Source: Virgibacillus doumboii
Lineage (GTDB): Bacteria > Bacillota > Bacilli > Bacillales > Amphibacillaceae
Assembly (NCBI RefSeq): GCF_902806455.1
Contig: NZ_CADCWQ010000001.1
Span: 1,798,001-1,862,000 of the forward strand
DNA: 64,000 nucleotides
Reading direction: 5' to 3'
Under the pieces are notes generated by a model, which was given only the letters and a program-made list of their open reading frames with translations, searched no databases and had not been told where the DNA came from. Below are positions 44,822 to 54,809 of the stretch, piece after piece. Both the position numbers and the translations under genes were made by a program. How positions within the stretch are numbered: the stretch's first letter is position 1; every line of letters begins with the position of its first letter.

Positions 44822-46348
44822 TTACTTCTCAAGTAAACCTTGATCCACTAAATATTCCTTGGCAACCAATTCAGGTGATTGGTCTTCATAATCAACCTGA
44901 TAATTCATCTGCCGCATTTGATCATCCGTTATCTTACCCCCAAGCTGATTTAATATTTCCTTCAGCTCAGGATACTTTTCAAGTGTATCTTCTCTTAATA
45001 AAGGAGCACCTTGATACGGAGGAAACAGGTTTTCCGGATCATCAAGCGTTACCAGATTCAATTCAATCATATAACTGTCTGTTGCATACGCATCAATTAT
45101 GTCTACATTGCCATTAGCTAATGCTTCCTGGCGAATTCCCGGTTCCATTGTTTTAACGTTGGCAATATCCAGATTATACACATCCTGCATTCCTACATAC
45201 CCATCATATCGATCTTTGAACTCCAAAGTAAATCCGGCAGTAATATCATCCTCCAGCTTGTTTAAATCACCGATCGTTTGCAAGTTATGCTTTTCAGCAA
45301 GTTCTTTTGTTGTGGCAACTGCATACGTGTTATTAAACTGCATAGGCTTTAACATTATCATCCCGTATTTTTCTTTCATGCCTTTTTTGGCCTGCTTATA
45401 CACTCCTTGTTTCTTGTTGCTCTCTGCTTCCTGTTCCAAATGGGTTACAATTGCTGTACCGGTAAATTCAGGATAAATATCGATACTGCCATTTTTTAAT
45501 GCACTGAATACAAAAGCAGTTTTACCCAGACCTGGTTTAAGTTCTACGTTTAAGTCAGTTTCTTCTTCAATAAGCAATTTATACATATTAATTAATATTG
45601 CAGGCTCTGAACCAAGTTTACCTCCAATAGTCAAATCAGCTCTTTGTTCAGAGGTAAATACTAAAGGTGATCCCACGATAAGTATTGCGATGATTAACAT
45701 TGCAATGAACGATTTAAATCCTGCCCGCTTTGAAAACCGTTCAAAGCCTCGCAATATAAAATCCAGAGCAATGGCTAATAATGCAGCAGGGATGGCGCCA
45801 AGAAGAATCAGATTCAAGTCGGCACCACGGTCAATTCCAAGCAGGATTAATTCACCAAGCCCCCCTGCACCAATTAATGCTGCAATCGTCGTTGTTCCGA
45901 CAATTAATACCATCGATGTTCGGACTCCCGCCATAATTACCGGCATAGCAATTGGTAACTCTACTTTGGTCAAACGCTTTAATGAGTTCATTCCCATACC
46001 GGTTGCTGCTTCTTTTAAAGCGGGATTTACTTCCTTAATTCCAGTATATGTATTACGAAGGATAGGCAGCAAACCATATAATGTCAGTGCTATTATTGCT
46101 GGTCTTATTCCAATGCCGAAAAAGGGAATTAAAAATGCCAAAACCGCTAAACTTGGTATCGTCTGCATAATAGCCGATAAGCCGATAACCGGTTCTGCAA
46201 TTCGTTTATACCTTGTAAGTAACAAACCAAGCGGGACTGCAATAATAATCGCTATTATTAAGGATATCAATGAGACTTGCAGATGCTCCCAAATTGTCTC
46301 CAACAGCATATCCTGTCTTTTCTGGAAAACAGAAATAAATTCCTGCAT
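44822..46348 (-). CDS. opuFB: Glycine betaine/choline-type ABC transporter: permease fused to substrate-binding protein
   Basis: The 508-residue hybrid has an N-terminal permease (residues 1-215, about six transmembrane segments, EAA loop PALKEAATGMGMNSLKRLTKVELP) followed by a substrate-binding domain of the OpuAC/ProX type (from about 235, TIGGKLGSEPAILINMYKLLIE). The architecture matches the OpuF system of some bacilli, which imports compatible solutes such as glycine betaine. The fusion replaces the lipoprotein binding protein of OpuC. It directly follows the ATPase gene (stop and start overlap). Confidence 0.87.
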   Translation of the reverse strand: MQEFISVFQKRQDMLLETIWEHLQVSLISLIIAIIIAVPLGLLLTRYKRIAEPVIGLSAIMQTIPSLAVLAFLIPFFGIGIRPAIIALTLYGLLPILRNTYTGIKEVNPALKEAATGMGMNSLKRLTKVELPIAMPVIMAGVRTSMVLIVGTTTIAALIGAGGLGELILLGIDRGADLNLILLGAIPAALLAIALDFILRGFERFSKRAGFKSFIAMLIIAILIVGSPLVFTSEQRADLTIGGKLGSEPAILINMYKLLIEEETDLNVELKPGLGKTAFVFSALKNGSIDIYPEFTGTAIVTHLEQEAESNKKQGVYKQAKKGMKEKYGMIMLKPMQFNNTYAVATTKELAEKHNLQTIGDLNKLEDDITAGFTLEFKDRYDGYVGMQDVYNLDIANVKTMEPGIRQEALANGNVDIIDAYATDSYMIELNLVTLDDPENLFPPYQGAPLLREDTLEKYPELKEILNQLGGKITDDQMRQMNYQVDYEDQSPELVAKEYLVDQGLLEK

Positions 46349-47412
46349 TACTGAATCACCCCGTTTTCCAGCCTGGATTTACTTTTTAAAAACGAAACAA
46401 TATTTTTGTAGGTAAGTGTACCAACCAGTTCACCTGATTTTAGGACAGGGAACACCGTTTGGTTACTCGCTTGTAATATTTCTTCTGCCTTATAAAGTGG
46501 CATATCATTTTCCAAATGCTGTACTTGCCGTTCTTGCCCATCTTCCACGGCTCCTAAAAGTTTATTATTTTCATCCCGAATAACAAACATGCCACGGCCA
46601 GGGAATTTGTTTTGTTCGACATCACTTTTCGTTATGACCTGAGAACCGGTCTGATCTGCTATAACATCAACTGCAGTTTGCCATGGAGACTTTCTTTCAC
46701 CAATGAAGTCTTTTACAAACTGCGATTTTGGATTCAAAATAAGCCGCTGAGGCGTGTCAACTTGTACAATTTCCCCTTCTCTCATAAGACAGACTTTATC
46801 ACCGATTGCCATTGCTTCATCCATATCATGTGTAACAAAAATAATCGTCTTTCTGATCTCCTTCTGCAGTTTTCTAATATCATTCTGTAAGTATTCACGA
46901 CTTATTGGATCAAGGGCACTAAATGGCTCGTCCATTAAAATAATGTCCGGATCGGCAACCAATGCACGTATTACCCCAATCCGCTGCTGTTCCCCACCAG
47001 ACAGTTCGTCAGGCATCCGACCTTTAAATTTAGATGGGTCGAGTCCAACCATATCCAGCAATTCAATGCTTCTTTCCCTGATTTTATCCCGCCTCCACTT
47101 TTTCATTTCCGGAACTACAGCAATATTTTCCTCGATTGTCATATGAGGAAATAAGGCAATTTCCTGCAGCACATATCCAATATTCCACCGTAATTCATGT
47201 ATATTATAGTCAGTGATATTTTTGCCATCTATGTAAATACTTCCTGCTGTAGGTTCAATTAACCGATTTACCATCTTCATTGTGGTTGTCTTGCCACACC
47301 CGCTCGGACCGATTAACGTGACCAGTTCACCTTTATTTACTGTTAATGAAAAATTCTTAAGAGCCTCTGTACCATCAGGATATACTTTTTTTACGTTACT
47401 GAATTCAATCAT
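46348..47412 (-). CDS. opuFA: OpuF-type ABC transporter ATPase with C-terminal CBS domains
   Basis: The protein has about 354 residues with Walker A IGPSGCGKTTTMKMV, signature LSGGEQQRIGVIRAL, Walker B PDIILMDEPFSALDP, and a C-terminal tandem CBS region typical of osmolyte importers (OpuAA/OpuCA). CBS domains sense ionic strength or cyclic di-AMP in related systems. I chose the ATG at 47412, six bases after AAGGAAG. It is the first gene of the two-gene opuF operon. Confidence 0.88.
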   Translation of the reverse strand: MIEFSNVKKVYPDGTEALKNFSLTVNKGELVTLIGPSGCGKTTTMKMVNRLIEPTAGSIYIDGKNITDYNIHELRWNIGYVLQEIALFPHMTIEENIAVVPEMKKWRRDKIRERSIELLDMVGLDPSKFKGRMPDELSGGEQQRIGVIRALVADPDIILMDEPFSALDPISREYLQNDIRKLQKEIRKTIIFVTHDMDEAMAIGDKVCLMREGEIVQVDTPQRLILNPKSQFVKDFIGERKSPWQTAVDVIADQTGSQVITKSDVEQNKFPGRGMFVIRDENNKLLGAVEDGQERQVQHLENDMPLYKAEEILQASNQTVFPVLKSGELVGTLTYKNIVSFLKSKSRLENGVIQ

Positions 47413-47597
47413 ATAATTCTTCCTTTTCATTTTATAAAATAGGCTGCTCTTATAGTTAATAGTAACATTATTTAATACCCCATGAAACCTGGGGCTAAAC
47501 CTGATAACTATCCATATTTTAATTAAAGGTTCTTTGAATCATCACTTCATGGTAAAATATAAGTCAGATTAACTATTAATGGAAAGAAGGAAGTTGT

Positions 47598-48179
47598 GTG
47601 GAGTATATTGTTTTTGCAATCATTGCATATATTTTAGGGTCAATTCCCTCAGGACTTATTGTTGGGAAACTCGGTTACAATATTGATATTCGTGAACATG
47701 GAAGTGGTAATTTAGGTGGAACAAATACATTCCGTGTTTTAGGCATTAAAGCAGGTGCTCTTGTTACACTGGCGGATATCCTGAAAGGGACAGCTGCAAC
47801 GGTAATTCCTTTATTTTTCGATGCTGATGTATACCGGCTGGTAATTGGTCTGTTTGCTGTATTAGGCCACACCTACCCATTATTTGCCAAGTTTAAAGGT
47901 GGAAAAGCAGTTGCAACATCAGGAGGGATTATACTCGGGATTAATCCGATTTTATTTGCTATAATGATTGGCTCATTTATCCTGACTTTGTATATATCCA
48001 AATATGTTTCACTGTCATCGATAATTACCGGTATCGTTGCTGTTATCTGTTCAATTATATTTAAGGATGTCGGACTAATATTTGTCACGTCTGCCTTGAC
48101 TATATTTGTTTTCTACCGGCATACAGATAACATTAAACGTATTAAAAACAAAACAGAACCGAAAATAAAATGGATGTAA
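47598..48179 (+). CDS. plsY: Acyl-phosphate:glycerol-3-phosphate acyltransferase
   Basis: The 193-residue integral membrane enzyme of the PlsY (YneS) family has a [13 protein letters not shown]-terminal motif, the [15 protein letters not shown] substrate loop, and [16 protein letters not shown]. It starts phospholipid synthesis by acylating glycerol-3-phosphate from acyl-phosphate. The start is GTG with AAGAAGGAAG upstream. It is divergent to opuF, and the gap 47413-47597 holds the promoters of both. Confidence 0.93.
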   Translation: MEYIVFAIIAYILGSIPSGLIVGKLGYNIDIREHGSGNLGGTNTFRVLGIKAGALVTLADILKGTAATVIPLFFDADVYRLVIGLFAVLGHTYPLFAKFKGGKAVATSGGIILGINPILFAIMIGSFILTLYISKYVSLSSIITGIVAVICSIIFKDVGLIFVTSALTIFVFYRHTDNIKRIKNKTEPKIKWM

Positions 48180-48198
48180 TTGTTGATAAGCCAATAAA

Positions 48199-48227
48199 TT
48201 GAACAAAATTTACGTCTTCAGTATAAT
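48199..48227 (+). promoter_or_regulatory. Sigma-A promoter of folE2
   Basis: TTGAAC (48199-48204), 17 bases and TATAAT (48222-48227), 34 bases before the folE2 ATG. Confidence 0.75.
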
Positions 48228-48260
48228 TTGAAATAGACAGAATAGAAAGGGGTCATCGAT

Positions 48261-49193
48261 ATGGATAAAGCTAAGACCTTACCTAAAAAGCAGTTACCAA
48301 ACAAAGCACAACGACATAAATTATTTGGCTCAGTACAGCCAGGCCCAAAAACAAAACCAAGTGAAAAAAGTAAAATGGCCGATCTTCAAAACACGAGAGA
48401 AGACTTTCTGTTTGATCTGGATTCAGTCGGAATTTCCAATGTGAAACACCCGATTACAGTGACCAGTAATTTAAATCCAACTGTCCAAACGAGTATCGGT
48501 ACATTTAAATTTTCATCAAGTATCGCAAAAGAAAGCAAAGGAACAAATATGAGCCGTTTTACTGAACAGCTTCAAAAATATCATCAGCAAGGGTTTACCA
48601 TTGATTTTAAAACGCTAAAAACCTTTACGAAAGATTTAGCAGAAAGGTTAGACCAAAAAGATGCTGAAATTGAAGTGAGTTTCCCATGGTTTTTCGAAAG
48701 GAAAGGTCCTCAATCAGAGCTTTCCGGAATGAACCATGCGGATATTACAGTAAACGTATCCTATGATTCCGATTCAGGTTTTTCCATAAATACTTCACTC
48801 GCTGCACTTATAACAACACTATGCCCTTGTTCTAAAGAAATAAGTGAGTACAGCGCACATAATCAGCGCGGACAAGTGACAATGCGTGTTTCTTTAGCGG
48901 AAGATTTTGATGAGGATACGACAGATTGGAAGGAAATGCTGCTTGAAGCTGCCGAAAGTAATGCCAGTGCCAGACTTCACCCGGTTTTAAAACGTCCTGA
49001 TGAAAAAATGGTTACCGAACAGGCATATGAAAATCCCCGATTTGTTGAAGATATAGTTCGTTTAGTCGCTGCAGATTTATATGAAATGCCTTTTGTTACA
49101 AAATTTAATGTTCAATGCCGTAATGAGGAATCTATCCATATGCATGATGCGATAGCTTCAGTAACATATGATAAAACACAAGACCAATCTTAA
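48261..49193 (+). CDS. folE2: GTP cyclohydrolase FolE2 (type IB)
   Basis: The 310-residue FolE2/MptA-type enzyme is unlike FolE in sequence. Conserved features are HPITVTSNLNPTVQTSIGTF, ALITTLCPCSKEISEYSAHNQRG with the metal-binding Cys and His, and the C-terminal HMHDAIASV. It makes dihydroneopterin triphosphate for folate (and queuosine) when FolE is limited, often under zinc shortage. No Zur box was recognised upstream; the promoter is plain sigma-A. It starts a small operon with yidD and yneR. Confidence 0.93.
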   Translation: MDKAKTLPKKQLPNKAQRHKLFGSVQPGPKTKPSEKSKMADLQNTREDFLFDLDSVGISNVKHPITVTSNLNPTVQTSIGTFKFSSSIAKESKGTNMSRFTEQLQKYHQQGFTIDFKTLKTFTKDLAERLDQKDAEIEVSFPWFFERKGPQSELSGMNHADITVNVSYDSDSGFSINTSLAALITTLCPCSKEISEYSAHNQRGQVTMRVSLAEDFDEDTTDWKEMLLEAAESNASARLHPVLKRPDEKMVTEQAYENPRFVEDIVRLVAADLYEMPFVTKFNVQCRNEESIHMHDAIASVTYDKTQDQS

Positions 49194-49209
49194 TTAAAGG
49201 ATAAGGTTC

Positions 49210-49461
49210 ATGAAATATTTTTTTATAGGATTTATTAAATTCTACCAAAGGGTTATCAGTCCGTTTAAACCACGCACATGCAGGTTTTTTCCTACCTGTT
49301 CACAATATGGTCTTGAAGCGTACAAACGATTTGGTGCGTTTAAAGGAACCTATTTAACCATTAAGCGAATAAGTAAATGTCATCCTTTCCATCCAGGTGG
49401 TGTGGATTTAGTACCTGAAAAAAGTGATAAGCGTAAAAATACCAGCACATCAAGGAGTTGA
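49210..49461 (+). CDS. yidD: Membrane protein insertion efficiency factor YidD
   Basis: The 83-residue YidD/haemolysin-alpha family protein has the signature [25 protein letters not shown] and [14 protein letters not shown]. It is a small amphipathic protein at the inner membrane helping insertion by YidC/SpoIIIJ. Elsewhere in Bacillus it is near ytjA; here it is in an operon with folE2 and yneR, overlapping or abutting both. Confidence 0.93.
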   Translation: MKYFFIGFIKFYQRVISPFKPRTCRFFPTCSQYGLEAYKRFGAFKGTYLTIKRISKCHPFHPGGVDLVPEKSDKRKNTSTSRS

Positions 49462-49466
49462 CTGTT

Positions 49467-49751
49467 TTGAACTTAAGCGTGACTGAAAATGCAGCAAAGT
49501 GGTACAAAAGTGAATTCGAAATAGAGCAATCCGCACAAGTACAATTCTTTGTACGTTATGGTTTTGGGGGAATTATCCCCGGTTTCTCACTCGGAGTAAG
49601 GCTGGATAAACCAGTCGACATATATGCATCATGCGAATCTGAAGGAATTACTTTTTTCATTGACAGTAAGGATGCATGGTATTTTGATGATAAGAATTTA
49701 AAGATTCAACTGGATGAACAGACTGATGAACCGGAATTTATTTACTCATGA
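49467..49751 (+). CDS. yneR: HesB-like / IscA-related protein
   Basis: The 94-residue HesB/YadR/YfhF-fold protein of the YneR type has FFVRYGFGGIIPGFSLGVRLD and FIDSKDAWYFDD. Unlike iron-sulfur scaffold IscA it lacks the three conserved cysteines (only one Cys, in ASCESEG), so a classical scaffold role is unlikely. The start is the TTG eight bases after AAGGAG. It lies at the yneR position relative to yneP and yneQ in B. subtilis. Confidence 0.9.
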   Translation: MNLSVTENAAKWYKSEFEIEQSAQVQFFVRYGFGGIIPGFSLGVRLDKPVDIYASCESEGITFFIDSKDAWYFDDKNLKIQLDEQTDEPEFIYS

Positions 49752-49784
49752 AAAAGAGGGGCATTTTTAAATGCCTCTCTTTTA
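49751..49784. terminator. Bidirectional terminator between yneR and yneQ
   Basis: The stem AAAGAGGGGCATTT / AAATGCCTCTCTTT serves the converging genes, with A and T tracts on both sides. Confidence 0.88.
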
Positions 49785-50081
49785 TAAATCAAATTTCGCT
49801 ATATGATCCCATTTTTGTTCATATTTTAATATTTCTTTTTGTGTATCACCGAAAAGATCATAATGAGGAAAGCTTTCATTCCTGTCAATCCAGTTGGACT
49901 TAAGGCCATACCCTTTTCCCCATTCGATCAGCTTTTCGAGGTCATTGCATCCTACTTTTGTGACTGTATAACAGCCCGGAAACCGATCATCCAGCCAATA
50001 ATGAGTTAAAAATGCAATATTACCTTTTTCAACTTCATTCTTCCAGGAAATAAGTTCCCTTCTATTAATTCCAAATGCCAT
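49782..50081 (-). CDS. yneQ: YneQ-like small protein
   Basis: The 99-residue protein is soluble and aromatic-rich (GNIAFLTHYWLDDRFPGCYTV, ESFPHYDLFGD), matching the YneQ family. Its function is unknown. Its start overlaps the yneP stop (TAATG), so the two are coupled; gene order is as in B. subtilis. Confidence 0.85.
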   Translation of the reverse strand: MAFGINRRELISWKNEVEKGNIAFLTHYWLDDRFPGCYTVTKVGCNDLEKLIEWGKGYGLKSNWIDRNESFPHYDLFGDTQKEILKYEQKWDHIAKFDL

Positions 50082-50506
50082 TATGAATCACCATTAAGTT
50101 GTTCCGAATATGCCTGATGCCAATCCGGAAATCTTTTTTTCAATGACAATGGACGGAAACTGTCCTTCTTAACAATAACATGCTGCGTTGTACCACTAAC
50201 AGCAATTTTACCGTCATTATTAAGAATGTTATAGGCATACAACGTTCGGATTCCATCATATTTTTCAATCCATGTCTCAACTGTGACTTGTTCCCCATAG
50301 CGGATCGGTCTTTTAAACGATATTTGTGCATCCACCACAGGTGAAACGACATTATGCTTTTCCATTTCAGTATAGTTAAATCCTAAGTTTTCTATGTACT
50401 TGGTTCGTCCGATTTCAAACCAAACCAGATAATTGGCATGATAAACAACTCCCATTTGATCTGTTTCCTGATATCTTACTTCAATTGGTGTTTGTATCTT
50501 ATTCAA
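50081..50506 (-). CDS. yneP: Acyl-CoA thioesterase (4HBT hot-dog fold)
   Basis: The 141-residue 4-hydroxybenzoyl-CoA thioesterase-like protein has RYQETDQMGVVYHANYLVWFEIGR, including the catalytic Asp/His pattern D-x-M-G-V-V-Y-H. It hydrolyses acyl-CoA, substrate unknown. The start is TTG, eight bases after GGGAGG. Confidence 0.9.
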   Translation of the reverse strand: MNKIQTPIEVRYQETDQMGVVYHANYLVWFEIGRTKYIENLGFNYTEMEKHNVVSPVVDAQISFKRPIRYGEQVTVETWIEKYDGIRTLYAYNILNNDGKIAVSGTTQHVIVKKDSFRPLSLKKRFPDWHQAYSEQLNGDS

Positions 50507-50825
50507 CCATAAATCCTCCCTATCCTATCATTACATAAAACATTTTATCACAGTTAATTGATTTAAATAAGATACTTTGCTTATAAGTAATTCAACTTCG
50601 CAGCGTGACATGAACTGACTAATGCGATCGGATTTAGTCGTGGTTTATATATTTTGAATATAAAATCGAAAACAGCTTTTATTTTTATTAAGGTTGTCAA
50701 GATAACTATTTAAATCTATTCATGTATACAACATTTAACAGTTTATACTTACTTTATTGGCGTGAAAGTAGGGTAAGTAACAAAACCTCAAACCATTCAG
50801 TAATGGTCTGAGGTTTTTATTTCTA
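50507..50825. other. 319-base spacer with tlp terminator
   Basis: No gene is visible. Content is AT-rich; the only structure is a strong hairpin at 50783-50819 (AAAACCTCA...CCATT / AATGG...GAGGTTTT), the terminator of tlp. Confidence 0.75.
50783..50819 (-). terminator. Intrinsic terminator of tlp
   Basis: The stem AAAACCTCA-CCATT / AATGG-TGAGGTTTT has a small internal bulge, six bases past the tlp stop. Confidence 0.85.
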
Positions 50826-51056
50826 CTAATTATGCTGATTATGGTTGTATTCATCACTTATTTCCTGTCGCATGCCTTCAATTGCTCGTTCTCGGCGCTT
50901 ATTCTTTTCTTTTATATTCTGTTTTTCTTCACCGGATGAAAACTTCATTGTTTCATGAGCATCTTCAATATTCTCAATTGTATCCTGGACCATGCCTTGA
51001 AGTTTTTCAACATTATCACTGCGATCATCAGGTTTTGGTTTGTATTTATCGTTCAT
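50826..51056 (-). CDS. tlp: Small acid-soluble spore protein Tlp
   Basis: The 76-residue spore-core protein is highly charged and free of Cys, with the family start MNDKYKPKPDDRSDNVEKLQ and AHETMKFSSGEEKQNIKEKNKRR. The true start is the ATG at 51056 after AAGGAG; longer frames are out of register with the family. It is made in the forespore, normally from a sigma-G promoter, and confirms that the organism sporulates. Confidence 0.93.
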   Translation of the reverse strand: MNDKYKPKPDDRSDNVEKLQGMVQDTIENIEDAHETMKFSSGEEKQNIKEKNKRRERAIEGMRQEISDEYNHNQHN

Positions 51057-51138
51057 TTTGCATCTCCTTTTTAAAAATTTTCCACCACTCACGGTGCATC
51101 CAAACGTATTTTTTGCCGTTAACCTGATATTATACCTA

Positions 51139-51186
51139 AAAAAATAGCCTTGTCCATTTGATTCAGCACTGGACAAGGCTATTTTT
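51139..51186 (-). terminator. Terminator overlapping the fbpB-like stop
   Basis: The 17-bp perfect stem AAAAATAGCCTTGTCCA (51139-51155) with TGGACAAGGCTATTTTT (51170-51186) has a 14-base loop. It includes the last bases of the stop codon of the small gene upstream. Confidence 0.9.
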
Positions 51187-51328
51187 ATTTTGCTTTCTTT
51201 TTATTTAAAAGCTCGTGTTTCGTTTCAAGACCATTCTCTATTTCTTCTAATCGGCTGCGATCCTCTAATATCTGTCTTCTGTTTTCCTTTACCAGTTCAT
51301 CAAAGGAAACCCGTTTTTTTAAAGAAAT
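51185..51328 (-). CDS. FbpB-like small basic protein with apparent ATT start
   Basis: The 47-residue basic protein resembles FbpB-family peptides (KKRVSFDELVKENRRQILEDRSRLEEIE, read in part), which help the FsrA small RNA in iron-sparing in B. subtilis. The frame opens right after a TGA that overlaps AAGGAG, and it contains no ATG, GTG or TTG before the conserved part. An ATT nine bases after GGAG (51328) is the best start, with another ATT at 51334. Its place between tlp and yneN fits related genomes as I recall. Confidence 0.65.
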   Translation of the reverse strand: MSLKKRVSFDELVKENRRQILEDRSRLEEIENGLETKHELLNKKKAK

Positions 51329-51386
51329 AGTAATTCACTCCTTTTAGAAGATAGTATTACCATTTCTTAGTAAATTTATAATAAAA

Positions 51387-51974
51387 TTAATCTAATTTAT
51401 TTGCCATTTCAACCATATATTCGTATGTCATTGGCCCTAGCTTGGGAGGTTGTTGCACTTTTCCGTCTGTCCCGATAAAATAAGTGGACGGAACACCGGC
51501 AACGTTATACAATTCCTTTACCTTTCCTTTTTTATCAAGCGGCACAGGATATGTATACCCGTATTTATCAATGTAATTACGTACTTTCTTCACCCCGCCG
51601 CCTGTTTCACTATCGGTAAGGTTAACTGCAATCACTTCCACTTTATCACCGTACTTTTCATGGAATTTCTGCATTTCCGGCATTTCTTTTTTACAAGGGC
51701 CGCACCAGGATGCCCAAAAATTTAAAATTACTTTCTTTCCACGTAAATCCGATAACTGGAACGTATCACCTGAAAGGGTTTCAACTTTAAAATCCGGAGC
51801 CATCTTACCTACTTCAATACTCGATTGTCCGGGGGCAACAATCCCAGCACCTTGAGCATTACCTGAATCAGTGTTTGAGGTGCTTGTCTCACTTGTATTA
51901 TCGTCCATAAACCCAATGATGGCCACTACAATCAAAAAAGCCATTACTGCAACTCCGATTAATTGCTTTACCAT
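51387..51974 (-). CDS. yneN: YneN-like thiol-disulfide oxidoreductase
   Basis: The 195-residue protein has an N-terminal anchor (residues 3-22), an Asn/Ser/Gly-rich linker and a thioredoxin-like domain with active site WCGPC (C91, C94) and a cis-Pro loop GVPSTYFIG. The start is the ATG at 51974 after GGGG. It is a third TlpA-type protein in the window, more distant from the two WCPPC copies. CcdA at 58461-59165 is a plausible electron donor. Gene order next to acnA equals B. subtilis. Confidence 0.9.
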   Translation of the reverse strand: MVKQLIGVAVMAFLIVVAIIGFMDDNTSETSTSNTDSGNAQGAGIVAPGQSSIEVGKMAPDFKVETLSGDTFQLSDLRGKKVILNFWASWCGPCKKEMPEMQKFHEKYGDKVEVIAVNLTDSETGGGVKKVRNYIDKYGYTYPVPLDKKGKVKELYNVAGVPSTYFIGTDGKVQQPPKLGPMTYEYMVEMANKLD

Positions 51975-52073
51975 TTTATATCCCCTTATCATATACATTC
52001 ATATATTGTATCTTATTCTCAATATATATATATGTAAAGCAAATGGGTATAATATTCATAAATCGTTCAAATT

Positions 52074-52105
52074 AAGAAGCCAATGCGCTGGGCATTGGCT
52101 TCTTT
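52074..52105 (-). terminator. Intrinsic terminator of acnA
   Basis: The 13-bp stem AAGAAGCCAATGC / GCATTGGCTTCTT lies eight bases past the stop. Confidence 0.88.
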
Positions 52106-52112
52106 TATTAAC

Positions 52113-54809
52113 TTATTTAAGTTTGTTACGCAGAACCATTTGAAGAATTCCACCGTGACGGTAGTAGTCAACTTCAACATCACTGTCAAAACGTGCAACT
52201 GCATTAAATTCAGTTGTTTTACCGTCTTCTGCAACAGCAGTAACCTTCACAAGGTCATGTGGTTTTACATTTTCATCAACTTCCACGTTAAAAGTTTCTT
52301 CTCCTGTTAAGCCAAGTTTATCGGCATTTTCATCTTTTTCAAATTGCAGTGGCAGTACACCCATCATTACCAGGTTTGAACGGTGGATACGTTCAAAGCT
52401 TTCTGCAATAACAGTTTTAATACCAAGCAGATTTGTACCTTTAGCTGCCCAGTCGCGGGAAGATCCCATTCCATAGTCTTTTCCGCCAATAACGATTAAT
52501 CCGGTTCCATTCTCCTGATACTTCATAGCTGCATCGTAGAACGGCATAACTTCTCCTGTTGGCCAGTAAGTTGTATAGCCGCCTTCTTTGCCTTGTGCCA
52601 GCAGATTGCGGATACGGATATTTGCAAATGTACCACGCATCATTACTTCGTGGTTACCACGGCGTGAACCATAGGAGTTAAAGTTTCTTGGTGATACACC
52701 TTTATCCTGCAAATACTGTCCCGCCGGCATATCTTTTGCGATAGCCCCAGCCGGTGAAATATGGTCGGTAGTTACTGAATCGCCAAACTTTCCGATTGCA
52801 CGGAGTTTGTTTAATGGCTTCACCGTACCCGCTTCTTTTGATAACCCTTCAAAGAATGGAGGGTTTTGAATGTATGTTGATTCACTGTTCCATTCAAATA
52901 AAGGTTCGTCTGTTGTCTTGATTTCATTCCATCTTTCATTGGAATCAAATACACTTTCATATTCTTTCCGGAAGATTTCAGGTTTAACTGTGCTCTGAAC
53001 CGCATCTTTAATTTCCTCCATGGAAGGCCAAATATCGTTCAGATAAATTGGTTCACCATCAGCATCAGTTCCCAATGCATCCTCAGTCAGATCAACATCA
53101 ACTGTTCCTGCCAGTGCATATGCAACTACCAGTGGCGGTGAAGCAAGATAATTAGCTTTTACCAGTGGATGAATTCGTCCTTCAAAGTTTCGGTTACCTG
53201 ATAACACGGAAGAAACAGTTAAATCACTTTTTGAAATTGCTTCTTCAATTTCCGGGCGTAATGGTCCGGAGTTACCAATACATGTCGTACATCCATAACC
53301 AACCAGATTAAATCCCAGGCGATCCAAATATTCCTGTAAACCGGAGTCTTCCAGATAACGGGTAACAACTTTTGAACCTGGAGCAAGTGATGTTTTCACG
53401 TATTCCGGTACTTGTAACCCTTTTTCGACTGCTTTTTTAGCAATTAAACCAGCACCCAGCATTACGTATGGGTTGGATGTATTTGTACATGATGTGATTG
53501 CCGCGATAGCAAGCGCACCAGTTTTCATAACCGATTTTTCACCATTTGGATGTTCAACAATCGCTTCTTTATCAAATTCAGATTTATCCATGCCAAGGCC
53601 CTGATTTCCAGCAGGAGCTGTAACTGCTTTATTAAACTCTTTTTTCATATTTGACAGTGCAATTAAATCCTGCGGGCGTTTAGGACCGGAAAGGTTAGGT
53701 TCCAGTTCAGAAAGATTGATTTCCACAAGCTCCGAATACTCAGGGTCTGCCTGGTCTGATGAATACCAAAGACTATTTTCTTTACAATATTTTTCAACAA
53801 GAGCGATTTGTTCTTCACTTCGTCCTGTCAAGCGCAAATAATTTAATGATTCTTCATCAACAGGGAAGAAACCGCACGTTGCACCATACTCAGGTGCCAT
53901 GTTGGAAATAGTTGCACGGTCTGCCAGTGGCATATCTTTCAAGCCAGGACCGAAGTATTCCACAAATTTACCTACTACGTTCTGTTCACGAAGCACTTGT
54001 GTAACTTTTAGTGCCAAGTCTGTAGCAGTTGTTCCTTGTGGGAAGCTTCCAGTAAATTTAACACCAATTACTTCTGGTGCAGGGAAATAAGATGGTTGTC
54101 CCAGCATTCCTGCTTCAGCTTCGATACCGCCAACTCCCCAGCCAAGTACACCAAGGCCATTGATCATTGTTGTATGTGAGTCGGTCCCAACTAGTGTGTC
54201 AGGAAATGCATCATAGCTTCCGTCTTCATTTTCTAGCCCATGTACAACATTTGCAATATACTCCAGATTTACCTGGTGAACAATACCAGTTGCAGGCGGA
54301 ACTGCACGGTAGTTTTGAAACGCTTTTTGAGCCCAGTGTAAAAATTCGTAACGCTCTCCATTACGTTCAAATTCAAGGTCCATATTCGCTCTAAGAGCAT
54401 TCGGTGTACCGTATTGATCTACTTGTACCGAGTGGTCAATTACTAAGTCAACAGGTACTTCAGGATTGATCTTATCCGGTTCTCCCCCCATATCAACCAT
54501 TGCTTTACGTAATGAAGCTAGGTCAACTACAGCCGGAACACCAGTAAAGTCCTGCAGAATAACACGTGATGGTTTAAAAGGGACGTCTACACCTTCCCCA
54601 TCGTTTGTTCCCCACTTTGAAAGTCCTTCAACGTGTTCATCTTTAATTACATGACCATCTTTTTGACGGACAAGTGATTCCAAAAGAACACGAATGGAAA
54701 ATGGCAAGCGGGATACATTTCCAAGTCCTGCATCTTCAAGTGCTTTTAATTGATAGTAATTATACGTTTTACCATTCAAATCGAATTGCTTTTTTGCATC
54801 AATTCCCAT
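52113..54809 (-). CDS. acnA: Aconitate hydratase
   Basis: The 898-residue bacterial aconitase A/IRP1-type enzyme (citB in B. subtilis) carries a [4Fe-4S] cluster held by cysteines in [11 protein letters not shown] and [13 protein letters not shown]. Other hallmarks are [24 protein letters not shown] and the C-terminal [18 protein letters not shown]. It isomerises citrate to isocitrate and, without its cluster, can bind mRNA. RBS GAGAGGAG is present. The 209 bases upstream (54810-55018) show no gene. Confidence 0.96.
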   Translation of the reverse strand: MGIDAKKQFDLNGKTYNYYQLKALEDAGLGNVSRLPFSIRVLLESLVRQKDGHVIKDEHVEGLSKWGTNDGEGVDVPFKPSRVILQDFTGVPAVVDLASLRKAMVDMGGEPDKINPEVPVDLVIDHSVQVDQYGTPNALRANMDLEFERNGERYEFLHWAQKAFQNYRAVPPATGIVHQVNLEYIANVVHGLENEDGSYDAFPDTLVGTDSHTTMINGLGVLGWGVGGIEAEAGMLGQPSYFPAPEVIGVKFTGSFPQGTTATDLALKVTQVLREQNVVGKFVEYFGPGLKDMPLADRATISNMAPEYGATCGFFPVDEESLNYLRLTGRSEEQIALVEKYCKENSLWYSSDQADPEYSELVEINLSELEPNLSGPKRPQDLIALSNMKKEFNKAVTAPAGNQGLGMDKSEFDKEAIVEHPNGEKSVMKTGALAIAAITSCTNTSNPYVMLGAGLIAKKAVEKGLQVPEYVKTSLAPGSKVVTRYLEDSGLQEYLDRLGFNLVGYGCTTCIGNSGPLRPEIEEAISKSDLTVSSVLSGNRNFEGRIHPLVKANYLASPPLVVAYALAGTVDVDLTEDALGTDADGEPIYLNDIWPSMEEIKDAVQSTVKPEIFRKEYESVFDSNERWNEIKTTDEPLFEWNSESTYIQNPPFFEGLSKEAGTVKPLNKLRAIGKFGDSVTTDHISPAGAIAKDMPAGQYLQDKGVSPRNFNSYGSRRGNHEVMMRGTFANIRIRNLLAQGKEGGYTTYWPTGEVMPFYDAAMKYQENGTGLIVIGGKDYGMGSSRDWAAKGTNLLGIKTVIAESFERIHRSNLVMMGVLPLQFEKDENADKLGLTGEETFNVEVDENVKPHDLVKVTAVAEDGKTTEFNAVARFDSDVEVDYYRHGGILQMVLRNKLK

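Noticed and set aside
47490..47520. CCCC...GGGG hairpin between opuF and plsY as a riboswitch or regulatory element
   Set aside because: The stem is only four to five bases with no further structure; it could easily arise by chance.
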